From assembly GCA_023512835.1 (NCBI GenBank), contig CM042089.1, positions 54,741,427-54,805,426 on the forward strand: DNA of 64,000 nt. The letters run 5' to 3'. The number at the start of each line of letters is the position of its first letter. The first letter of the stretch is position 1. Origin of the DNA: Taxillus chinensis (taxonomy: Eukaryota; Streptophyta; Magnoliopsida; Santalales; Loranthaceae). Position numbers and translations under genes: made by a program. Positions 25,701-37,700 of the stretch are shown one piece after another. The notes beneath the pieces are model-generated. The model did not search any database and had not been told where the DNA came from. It was given only the letters and a program-made list of their open reading frames with translations.

Positions 25701-28700
25701 TTGGGGCACATTCTTCTTGTTTTGGATCGTCCCCATGAGTACTTTATCCTGACCAAGAGGCGGTAGATTCAAGTCTTCGTAGAGAGAACTCGTCCGATTG
25801 CATCCGACAAGGTTCGAACGAGACTCCTCATCTGATTCTTTCTAATCAGGCGGTCAACCGATGAGAATCTAGAAGCAAGATTTTCTTCTCTTTGATCAGG
25901 AATACAGTCAGCATGAAATGTGGGGAGTCGACCCGAAAGGGGATGAAAACTATGGACAGAGAGGTCCATGGTTGGCTGTTCTCATTTGTACCATTGATGT
26001 AGGATAGAATAACGTCCACAGCGTAAAAACCGGTTTTCAACCCAAACAAGGAAGAATATCAAAATCAAGGCCTTCCTCAAGTAAAGAGGGAAATAGCCTC
26101 AACTCCATTTTTATCGCCAGAGCATAGTTGTCGATGTCATCAGTGGAAAATTATCCCTCCTCAGACAGTATGGTCCGGATATCTTGAGGCTCGAAGGGGG
26201 ACAAGGCAGACACACATCGGCGCTCGGCAGTGGAGGAGGCATAGGCCTTGGCCGCAGCAAGAATGCTTCCATCAGCATCATTCGGATGCAATTCCGCGTA
26301 TGATGGGAGGAAGGTGATGGCACCAGATGGAACAGCAAGAGTGGGAGAGCTGGTCTGGCCAGTGGAGAAACGGCTGCGTTTAGGCATGGGAAGGCCCGGA
26401 GGAAGAGCAGGTGCAGACCGTTTGCGAGAAACAACACCAACAGTGGAAGGAGGAGAAGGATCAGATGATTTCTCTCCCGGTTTGGTAGATCAATGAGAGT
26501 GGGAGGGACTGGCCACGACTTGCGTTAAGTCCGCAATAGAGGTAGATAAGTCAGAGAAAGACGTGGCAAGCCGCTCAAGCTCGGCACCCATGGCTCGGAC
26601 ATGGTCGGAAAGAGCCCTGGGTCCGAAGACGGCAAGGCGATCGAGTTGGACGGAGAAAGGCCTCAAATAAAATCGTGGCAAAGGGCTCCCCCCGCCCAAT
26701 GGTCGGATTCTTGAGGCTGAAGGGGGACAAGACACACACGGCGCCGCGGGGGGGCTAGCTTTGGCGCGGCAAGATGCTTCCATCGCATCATTCGGCGATT
26801 CCCCGTATGATGGGAGGAAGGTGTGGCCGATGACGGCCGCGCCGGGGAGAAAGGCCCCCCGTTAAGGGAAGGCCGGAGGAAGAGGGCCGTTGCGAAACAC
26901 GCGGGGGGGGGAAGGGTGATTTCTCCCCGGTTTGGAGATCGGGGGGCGCCACACTGCTGAAGAGGTGAAAATCGAAAGACGTGGCAAGCGCTCAAGCTCG
27001 GCACCCATGGCTCGACTGGTCGGAAAGGCCCGGGTCGGTCCTCGGCAAGGCGATCGAGTTGGACGGAGAAAAACCGCCCTCAAATAAAATCGTGGCAAAA
27101 GAGGCTCGCCCCGGACCAAAGGCGGGAGCTTTCGAGGACTCGCCCGCATGAAGAGGGGCGTGCCACGGCGGCCGGAGAGGACGGTGGTTATACAGCGCCC
27201 CGAAGAGGAGGGGCGGCAGATCCACTTTGACCGGAGAATGGTCAATGGTAGGGATATCCGCAGGATAAGAGGGACCGGCCTCGGCAAGGACAGTGTCCGT
27301 GCGTCATGGGCAAGCCGGAAGAGGCAGCAGCAGGAGATGTAGCCTTTAGGAGCGACGACGTTACAAAGCCGTGATAGCAGTTCCAAGTAATCATTTCCTC
27401 CGAGGTCTGGGTGTGTTGAGCATAAAACACCCAGAGGGTAGGTTCTGGGATGTCAGCAGTAATGGCGAGGCTGAAGCGCAGCCATCAGTCATTCAGTATG
27501 TCGGTGGAGAGATGGTCGAGATAGTCCTGGAGGGCCGGAGAGTGAGCGGGAGTGGCTTCCTCAGGAGAAGTTGGAATGTCCGGAAGAACAACGAACGATT
27601 CTTTGTGACCAGGACCAATCGACAAGATGGCCAGGAACAATACCATAGAGAGCTTGGGATGCCATTGAGAGTGAAAGGGTGAGGGAGAAAGAGAGAAGAG
27701 CTTTGCTGGAACAGGTGCGTCGAGGATTTAGGGTTTTGAGAGTTGGTAGCGATAACCTCGGTTGACACCGATAGTGCGGTATAAGTAAGATTCTTTTTGT
27801 GGAAGCAAGTGGGTCTCGAGTTTAAGCGAAATGAACAGTGAGCTACCCGACTTTCTTATGTCATTAGAAGTGATGGATTAGCGCCGTCGAATAGATCTAT
27901 GACGTGGCGGGTGTGCTAACCATTCAAAGACGACAGCTGTAGGCATACTTTCGGATTTTTGAAAAGATAAGTATCGGGCTCGATGCGTGCATTAAATGAA
28001 CCATCATTATCCCTCCTAAAAAATAAGCGATGTAAGATAATTACTTGTTTTATCGCGAATTGAGAATTTCAAGAGTCAGGAGGAAATAAACCGACTTTCA
28101 TCTGGAGACGGATAATCCATATAATGAACATCCGAATGAGACTGACTAACTGTCCGTATAACAGAGTGTCGAGGGAGTATGAAGTACCACAACACTTCAG
28201 AAATCCGAGACATCTGACAGGATATAGCAATGAAATGCAAAGAGAATTTGAACCTGTGACTTAACAAATAGATGCTTTGAAGAGCAGGTCTCGTTAGGTT
28301 CGGTTAGTCCGGATAAACAATATAAGAGTATAACACACAATCCGTACTAAGAAGAGACAAAACTTATGCATAAAAAGTTAAGTGCTAGACACATACAAAC
28401 GAAGTGAAAGCCATCATATTGAAATCAATGTATGTGTGAGATAATTAACACATAAATCCAATAGGTTAACATAGCCAATCCTTCATACTGACAATGAGAG
28501 CAAAGATTAATTAGATTTATTTGTCTTCATCCATCAGAGAATGTATGAGTGAAAATGGAAGGAAGAGCACATGATGTATGATGTTACAACCGACTGTCAT
28601 GCCTAAAATGCTAGGAAGAGGAAGATAACAGCCAAGCAATCCGCAATTCTGATTCAACAGTGCAAATCCAATCAGCTTTATGAGTGAGAGTTATAGGGCG

Positions 28701-31700
28701 GAACATCCCGAGACATATCAGAGAGGCATTACTTAATAATAAGCATTCTCTCGCCCTGTAGTCATGCCCTTTTTCAAACAGGGGGCCTTACTTAAGATTT
28801 AATGAAGTATTCTCTCCCCCTGAGATCAGTGAATTATTTTGATGCGATCTTCTCGAGGATGACTTCCCCTCGGATAAACGACTAAGAAAGAGGTCATGAA
28901 GTACGAATCCGAGGGTTTTACTTTAATAATAGAGAAAACAATTTCTCTCCCGATGACTTTTAGAGCTTGTCAAGACGTTTTCTATTTAACATGAATCGTG
29001 AGAAACTGCTGCCTATCATTGATTTACTTCACTCAAGTAGCTGATTGGCAGACACAGTGAATTTTCACTTTCAATCCGAGCTATCCCAAATCATTCCTCA
29101 ACCATGCATCTTAGATATTTCAGTCAGTCATTAAATCATATGACATATGATGGAAGATGGAGTTGAATTGAATTCATGACATCAGAATAGGATTTGTGTC
29201 ATAAATTTAATTATGTTTACTTGATTCACTGTTAGTTCGGATAGGCAAGCATCCTCTCACATGAACTTAGTATCCAGAGAAGCTGTGCGCAGCAACTCCC
29301 AGCAGCAATATATTCCGCTTCAGCAGTAGATGTTGATACGGAATTCTTCTTCTTACTGAACCAAGAGATCAATCTGTTTCCAAGGAATTGACATGTACCA
29401 CTGGTGCTTTTCCTGTCTATGCGACACCCGTCAAAATCAGCATCAGAATATCCGAATAAGGCGAAGTTGGACTCTTTTGGGTACCAGAGTCCCAAATTAA
29501 TTGTCCCTTTGAGATACCTTAATATCCATTTTACGTGAAGCATATATGACTCTTTGGGATTCGCATGATATCTTGCGTAGATGCAAGTTGCCAACATTAT
29601 GTCCGGGCGACTTGCTGTAAAGTACAGCAAGGATCCAATCATCCCTCTGTACTCAGTCACATTTACTGATTTGCCATTAACATCTGGGTCTAACTTGACA
29701 CTAACTGGCATTGGAGTGTTGACGGGAGATGAACCTTCCATACCAAATTTCTTGATTAAGTCACGAGTGTACTTAGCTTGGTTGATGAAGATCCCTTCCT
29801 TCAGTTGTTTGACCTCGATCCCAAGGAAGTAGGACAGTTCTCTCATCATACTCATCTCAAACTTGCCAATCATCAACTTGGCGAACTCATCACAAAGTTT
29901 CGGATTAGTTGATCCGAAAATGATATCATTCACGTAGATCTGTACGATCAGAGTATGTGTCTTCTCTTTTCGTAAGAATAGCGTGGTGTCGATCTTCCCT
30001 TTTTGGAAGTTGTGAGCGAGTAAGAATTTCGAAAGTGTGTCATAGCAGGCTCTTGGAGCTTGCTTCAATCTATACAAGGCTTTCCTTAGTTTATAGACCA
30101 GATGTCCAGCCTTTGGTTCGATGAAGCCTGGAGGTTGTTCAACATATACCTCCTCTTGAAGATCTCCATTTAGAAATGCACTCTTGACATCCATTTGATA
30201 AACTTGAAATTTTCGTAGGAAGCGTATGCCAAGAACATTCTGATTGCCTCAAGTCGGGCTACTGGAGCAAAAGTTTCGTTATAGTCTATTCCTTCTTGAC
30301 GATAACCCTTGGCTACCAGTCGGGCTTTGTTCCGGATTACGATTCCATCTGTATCAAGTTTGTTCCGGAATACCCATTTAACTCCAATGACTTGTTGAGA
30401 CTTTGGCCTAGGTACAAGAGTCCACACATCATTCCTTTTGAACTGATTTAACTCTTCCTGCATGGCGTTTATCCAATTTGAATCTTGAAGAGCTTCTTCC
30501 ACTACTTTTGGCTCTATCTGGACAAAAAGCAAGAGTAGAGGCACATGTTGGAGGTGGTTGCTCTTGTTTTAACACCAACAGTAGGATCACCAATTACTTG
30601 TTCTTGAGGGTGGCTTTGAGTCTACCTATAGTTTTGGCAAGTGGTGGTGAATACTCAATGATTTGAAGCTCGTCATATTAGGTGGTCCTTGGTAGTCCAC
30701 TTGAGAGCTTCTCCGGGCGCCGTTATTCAAATTTACAGGTTCGGAGTATTCGAGGTTCTCCATTACCGTTCATTTCGTATTAACTGGTCCAAGATGGACG
30801 GAAGGTACTCCGATATTTTGAATATCCGAAGGAATATATCCGGAGTTATGTGGAAGTCCCGAGTGCGATTCATCCGTAGCATCATTGCATCATTTCTTCG
30901 TTCTTCATTGGTGCCACATGGTTGGTCAGGTAAAGTGACGAACATTCATAAACTTTGAGTAGTCAATGTTGTCATCTTGATTTTGCACATTAGAACTTGA
31001 AGAACAAACTTTCGACCAATCCGTGTTAGCTTCATCAAAAAACACATGGATAGATTCTTCAACTTTGAAAAGTTTTCTATTGAAAATTCGATAAGCCTTG
31101 CTATGTAATGAGTATCCAACAAATATCCCATCATTAGATTTAGGTTCAAATTTATTAGGGATTCTTTTCCATTGTTCAGGACGTAGCAAGTACACCCAAA
31201 AGTTTTGAAGTGTGAAATAGAAGGCTTTCGCCCTTCCACATCTCATAAGGTGTTTTCATGGTAAGTTTATTTATGAGAGTTACGTTCGAACATAGCGGCG
31301 ATGGACACCGCTTCACCCATAGGCGAGAGGAAGCTTTGCCCTGCTAACATTGATCTCCAGCCTCGACTAAAGTGCGATTTTTGCGCTCACCTATCCCATT
31401 TTGTTGTGGAGTTAAGGCGCGAGAAGTCGGCTGAATGCCCCGTTCAAAATAATATGACCTTATATCCGAGAAATCAAATTTCGTACCATGATCACTCCCG
31501 ATGCATTTAATGCTCGGTTCTTGTGAATTGCTTATCCAGTTGAAGAGATCGACAAGGTGTTCAAAGGTTTGATCCTTAGATTTTAGGAACATCACCCATG
31601 TGTATCTGGTGAAGTCATCGATAACCACTAGAGTGTATCTCTTTGACAAGTGAAGTGAAGAGAGAAATGGAACCACAAAGGTTCATGTGAAGAAGTTGTA

Positions 31701-34700
31701 AAGGAGCGATTATTGAATTAACTTGTTTTGCTCTTAAAACTATGTTTGGTGTGTTTGCCAAGTTAGCATTCTCGACAGAGAGTCTCTGGAGTATTTGTGT
31801 CTAGGCAAACCAGTGACCAAATCAAGCGACACTAATTTAGACAAGGTCTTAAAATTTAAATGTGCGCAACGCTTGTGCCATAGCTAACTATTTTCATGTG
31901 ATCTTTGTAGTGAGGAAGCATACAAGGTCGGAAGAATTGTTTCTCAAGACCACGGAATATATGTCTCCATCTCTTGATCCAGGATAACTTAATATCTCCT
32001 GGATAAGTTATCTTTAACTTGTGCATGTGTTTGACAAAAAGGAAACTGTGAATCCTTTGTCACATAAATTCCGACACTCAAGGATTATGCTTCAAACCTT
32101 TGACTAATGCAACTTTAGTAATTGATACACACAGTAGTTGGTTAAAGTGCCATACCCCGATCTTACCTTACTTGTTCTCACCATATGTCACGGATGGGCT
32201 TCGTTTGTCGGTAACATTCACGAGCGAGACTTATCACCCGTTATATGTCCAGGAGCATCCGCTATCCAAGGATCTACTTTCTTAAATTGATCTTTGACTT
32301 CAAGTGAGATGACGGTGAATTCCATAGATGCTCCCGCAAGACAACAGATTACATTTTTGGTGCCCAAACTTGTTTTGGGCGGTTAAGAGAAGCAACAACG
32401 GTGTCAATTGCTCCGGATTTTATGTTTCTAGGAACTTTAACTTTCCAAGTTGACTTAGCTTTTTCCGTTTTAGTTGCTTCTTCAACTTGGGTTTTCTTAG
32501 GTGAAATACCCCGTGGAGCTTTAAATTTAGCTTTCCGAGAAAAATCCTTTTTGACAACCGGATTTTTATTGATTGAAGAGTGATTACATAATCGGTCATC
32601 GGATAGACTCCAACACTCATAGTGATAATGACCTATTTTGCGACATATCGAGCAGGTAACTTGTGATGAGGAGTTACAACAGGGGATACAGGTTTCTTAG
32701 GTTTTGCAGGTTTTCTACCTGTTTCCTATGGCCTAATCCTTTGCGAACGAGTGACGCGCTCTTGACCCTGGATGCGTCAGCCTTGGCCTTTCCTTTGTTT
32801 ATGAGTGCTGCAGTTTCGGTTTTAACTGCAGTAGCCTTCTCGTCATCATTTGGTACGGGTGCTACTACTTCGGGATTAGCGAGAATAGCCTCTGTTCCAC
32901 AATCATAAACTATGGTGCCAATTGAAACAAAACCATCCAACGGTTTAGATGTACTAACAGGATATAGGTTGGTTAGTTTTGGAGTGTAGTCGGAGGGCAC
33001 TCGATGGACTGGAGCAGTGGAAGTGGATTCGGATCCTAGGCCAGGTTTGACTCGGATATTGTCGGGATCGGTTCTAAATGTAGAGGCTATTTCTCCAGGA
33101 TTTTAGTCATTTACGATTTATTTCCTTTTCCTTCTCAAGTTCAATCTTGAGTCTTTTAAGATTTACATTCATGCTTGTGAGGTTGGTATTCGACGGGTGA
33201 TTCTCGGCTCTTAGGTTGCGATACCAAACCTCCCCGCTCGATAGTCGACTATGTCCTTTTCAAGTGTAGAAACAGTAAGTTCTAGGTGCTTAGTCTGACC
33301 ACCCATATTTTGATACATTTGAGTAATTATTAATCTCTCATTCTTTTCATCATCACGTTCCTTAGTAAGAGATTCTAGTTTACTCAAGAGCTCAGAGATA
33401 GAAGGTACCTCAGTATTTGCCATGAGGCAGACGTTCGCCTTTTCCGTTGGTTCATCGTCTGAAGATTCCTCTTCTTCTTTCGAGCCACTGTTGTATTTTG
33501 AGACGAATGCCTTCCTCTTCATTTTGCTGTTGTCTGAGGTGGAGCGTCGGGGTTTAACCTTGTCATCCTTGTCGGCCATCTTGGGTTTGGATCTACAGTC
33601 CTTGGCCCAATGACCAGGTATCCCGCGATTGTACAGTCTTGGGATGTCGACTCCGACCGCTCCTTCCTTCTCGAGGATGAGGAAGAGCCTCTTCTGAATT
33701 CTTTTATGCTTTTCCGTAGGAATCGTGTGAAGGATTTCACCAGAAGTGTTATTTCTTCTTCCATGTCCGAGTGAGAGTTTTCTTACTCTTCCGTATCATC
33801 CTCCGTTAGCATGCTTGGTCCAAGTTGTAGCCTTAAGCTACCCCCTTTTCTTTCCGAGCTATTTTCTCGTCTCGGTCGGTGTATTTGAATCGACCTCATG
33901 AGTCCGTAGCTCTCCATATAGCTCTTCAAGGGGAGCATACGCGATTGTCTTTCGATTGCATCTAGAGCTGCTTGGAGTAATAACGATCCGGCAAGGAACG
34001 AAAGAACTTGTCATTTATTTGGAACTGAGTGTAGTGCTCGTTGACAGTTTTCAATTTCAGGATAAGCTTGCCGAATCGCCGATAGATGCTCTCTAGGGAT
34101 TCGCTAGGTTTATGGTTGAAGCTCTCAAAATTTTGTCTGAGAGCGCAAATGACGTTCTGCATTTGGGACTGACTTCCTTCATATAGAATAGTCAATTTGT
34201 CCTACACGACTTTGCTTCGTCGTGCGACCCTAGACGTCCGTGAAAGCCTCTGAATTCAAGGACGATGTCCCGTAAGCTAGAGCCTTTTTACTGGCGTATT
34301 GCCAGGCTCTTTCATCGTGAGTGAGTTCAGCATCAGTCTTTGGTCTCCTGACCCTATTTTCTCCGATGGTCATCGGAATGGGAAGATCTTGATGAAGACA
34401 CGGCCATATTAGATGATCATGACAGGTCATGAACATCTTCATGCGAGCTTTCCACTGGGAGAAAAGCTCTGGTGTGAACTTTGGCGGTTTGCTTAAAGTG
34501 TAGCCTGAACTCCGTGGTTGAGGAGCAGCGGCAGCAGCAGGTTGAGGTGGATCAACATTTTCACTGCTGCTTCGGTTGGGAAGGGGCTCTTGAACTCCCC
34601 TGGAGTTGAGGCGGGTATTGAATAGCATGTTGCTTTCTTCGTTCATTGTTAAGTTGAGAGGGAGTTAGGGATCACTACGAGCAGGTAGAACTTGCTCTGA

Positions 34701-37700
34701 TACCACTTGTTGGTCTCGGAGAGCCTAAAAGGGGGGGGGGTGAATAGACTCTTTGAAAATTCTTTCTCTCTCTTAATGGCTTAGACACTCACTCTGGTTA
34801 AACGGATAAAATCAGTGCGTAAGATTAACCAGGTAGTGGAAGTATGTTGCTTTATTATCTGAAGATAATTACAACAAAGCAAAATAGCGTTTTAGGCGAT
34901 TACAACACAACACTCGTTATAGTTACACACACTTGGCAGAAATCTTGTGTTTGGCTCTCTTCAAGATATACGCTTATGAGTGTATAAGTACAAGTAAGCA
35001 CACGCTTTTTTATTTACATTGCTTCAGGCATATATATAGACATCCTAGAAATCTATCTTGGAACTGCATTTTCCGAGCAGTGTGAAGCATTGAAGTTCTT
35101 CATTGAAAAATGCTGAAGCTTTAACTGTTGCGGATGTGGAGCTCGAAATATTGGAAGCATAAGTTGTAATGAATTCTTTGCTTGATTCCAATTGTATTTG
35201 AGACCACGTCCACATCTCCGCGTGATCTACGTGTAAGGTAATTTAGGTTTACAACGGGTTTGTCTTACATCGGGACGACGCGAGTGATTGTAATTATTGC
35301 GGCTCGAAAATGATGAAGCGTCTTCTTAGTCCGTCATAAGGTTCCTTACTCCGTATCAGCGAAGCTCGGATCCTTACTCCGTGTTAGTGGTTGCTTACTC
35401 CGTGTGAATGAAGTCTTAGAATCCTTGTTCCGTGTCAGCGCTTCCTTATTCTGCATGAGTAGTGGTTCGGAGAGCTTACTCCACATCAGCTATTCCTTAC
35501 TCCGCATGAGTAGTGGTCTGGAGTGCTTACTCCGCATCGCTCTTCCTTACTCCGCATGAGTAGTGGTCAGAGAGCTTACTCCGCATCGGCGCTTCCTCAC
35601 TTCGCATGAGTAATGGTTCGAATTCCTTGATGTCCTTACTCCGCAACAATTGTCCTTACTCGCTCGAATGACAGACTCGGATTTCTTCATCCGTGTCTTT
35701 TTTTTCTTAGTCCGGTTGGAGTGACAACTTCAATTCTTTCTCCCTCACGAGTCTCTTTTACTCCGTGCAAGATGTAGACTCAGGAACTTACTCCGCATTA
35801 ATTGACATAATCTTGTTGAGTGTTAGACGTGGGTTCTTAGTCGTTTTGTCAAGTGTTTAATCAGCACGAAAGGTCTTTATTCCGGATGATGACTTGGTTA
35901 TATACCAAGTCAATGATGACAATCATGATGATTCGGATCAGGATTATGTATCCTGTCCTTAGCTTTGTCCTCACATGAGTTGGTCCGGATTTAGGGTTAA
36001 TTCATCTGCACAGACTTAATGGTAAACATGAAACATTTCGAGTCAAATTACATAGGGTTTGTTACGCATTATCCAAATTCTCAGTTTGATTCAACAGTGG
36101 GAAAGCTTCAAAAGGAACTCATAGGATACAGGGAAATACTTAAGTGCGGCGTTTGCTTGGATAGACCAAAACAGGTAGGTTTTATTATTTTTTTGAAATC
36201 ATATTTTTTTTATTGTGGTCAGTGGTGATCCTCAAAATCTAAATTACTAAGTCTAGAATAGAGATGATATTCGACTGTAATTTATGATAGAAGTTATCTT
36301 CACTATTCATGTGAAAATTGATAATGGATATAAGTATAGTAGGAAGTTGGGGTAACAAAACAGGTGGTTTTGATTTTTTGTTTTGTTTTTGCTACAGGTT
36401 CACAATCATTTGATTTTTGCTTGTTTAGTCAAAATATTATATGATAAATTACTTATATTAATGAGTTTTTAGTTTTTTACCAAAGCGCAACAGGTAGTGC
36501 TAGTTGGCTGGAATACTGCAGTGCCTAGGTGGATTAGTTGGCTAGGTGTTAATAGGGTGTTCATGCGTTTGGTGGAATACTAGGTGTTACTAGCGGGTTC
36601 ATGCGTTTACAATAAAAATAAATATTAATACAAGAATACTAACTTTAAAAGTCTTACTCACCAAGCAACAACTAACACCAGTTCAAGTATTTAAGATTAT
36701 TTTAAAGTAGAGAAAAGAAAGAAGCAAAGAGTACTGTGGTAAGATTATATTTGGGTGTGGGTGTTCTTGATCAATTGGGGACTTAGATAAATTTTCCAAG
36801 GATAAATAAAATCAATTGAGCGTCCACCGTCCAGCGCTGCTAATGGGTTAAAGCACAGCCCAAATAAGGTGCTAGGGCTGTCACTGCTTTCTATGCTGTA
36901 TTTACAGAACAGTTTTTTCGTAAGGAAATTATTTTCGCAATTCACATTAATTATTTTAATTCAAGAAATCATTTACAAACAAAATAGAAAACATGGTAAA
37001 GTGTAATTGATGTGTTAGTAGAACCGTATGGCATGATTAACTCTTTTTTTCCCTGAGGTGGCTTATATTGTTTTCACCCGAAGTACTCCATACCAGCTTC
37101 CACAGCCTCATTCAGAAGGCTTACCAGCTGGACAAAAGTGAGTCAAGATTTAAGTTTTTTTTTCCAATCTGCTCTCTCTCTCTCTCTTTCATGGTGGATA
37201 CACAGTTTGCCGATGACCATCTCTGCTTGTGTTTCCTGGATAGCCCTTTTGATTCGGATGGACCACTCATCTGTAGTTCTGAAAACAGAAAATATCTAGG
37301 TCTGTGGGTTCAGTGTCAATCACTCCTTGTTTATTATATAAATAGTCTCTTTTGTTTGCCATCTCTGGATGTGTTCCTCTTCTCATGCTGTTTCTCTCAT
37401 CTCAGTCTGTACCTTTCATAGAACTCTGAGAGACCATGAGGACAAGTATTGTGCTATTACAGTCCATACCACTATTTTAATGGCCCATATGGTATGGTTT
37501 TAATCCATTGTGGCAGACGTGTTATGTGGGCTATATTTGTTAAATGAAATTTTGTAGCCATAGGGACAAATTTGAGTTCTAAAAAAAGATATATTGCTTG
37601 ATTCTTATAGTATTTGGGAAAATATTAGAAGAAGAATCACTGTTCTTTTTGGGTAACAATGCGGAAGTGCTTCCTCACAAAATAGTCCATGAGAAGTGTG

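Larger units (their letters stand above)
24070..36096 (-). mobile_element. Ty1/copia LTR retrotransposon, SIRE/Maximus-like, 12 kb
   Basis: LTRs at 24070-25388 (left, truncated at its outer end by 70 bp) and 34708-36096 (right, 1389 bp, TG...CA). Reading leftward: primer-binding site, gag with two zinc-knuckle regions, integrase, RT, RNase H, a 3.8-kb extra region, then a polypurine tract. Integrase before RT identifies Ty1/copia. Long LTRs, a long coiled-coil gag and extra sequence after RNase H point to the SIRE/Maximus lineage. It is antisense to the host gene and lies in its last intron. All long frames are broken. LTRs differ by roughly 4-6 percent in the parts I compared. Confidence 0.9.

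Noticed and set aside
37068..37421. 117-codon open frame in the last intron
   Set aside because: Cys/Leu/Phe/Ser-rich product from pyrimidine-rich intron sequence, no family resemblance and no role in the HUB2 splice pattern.
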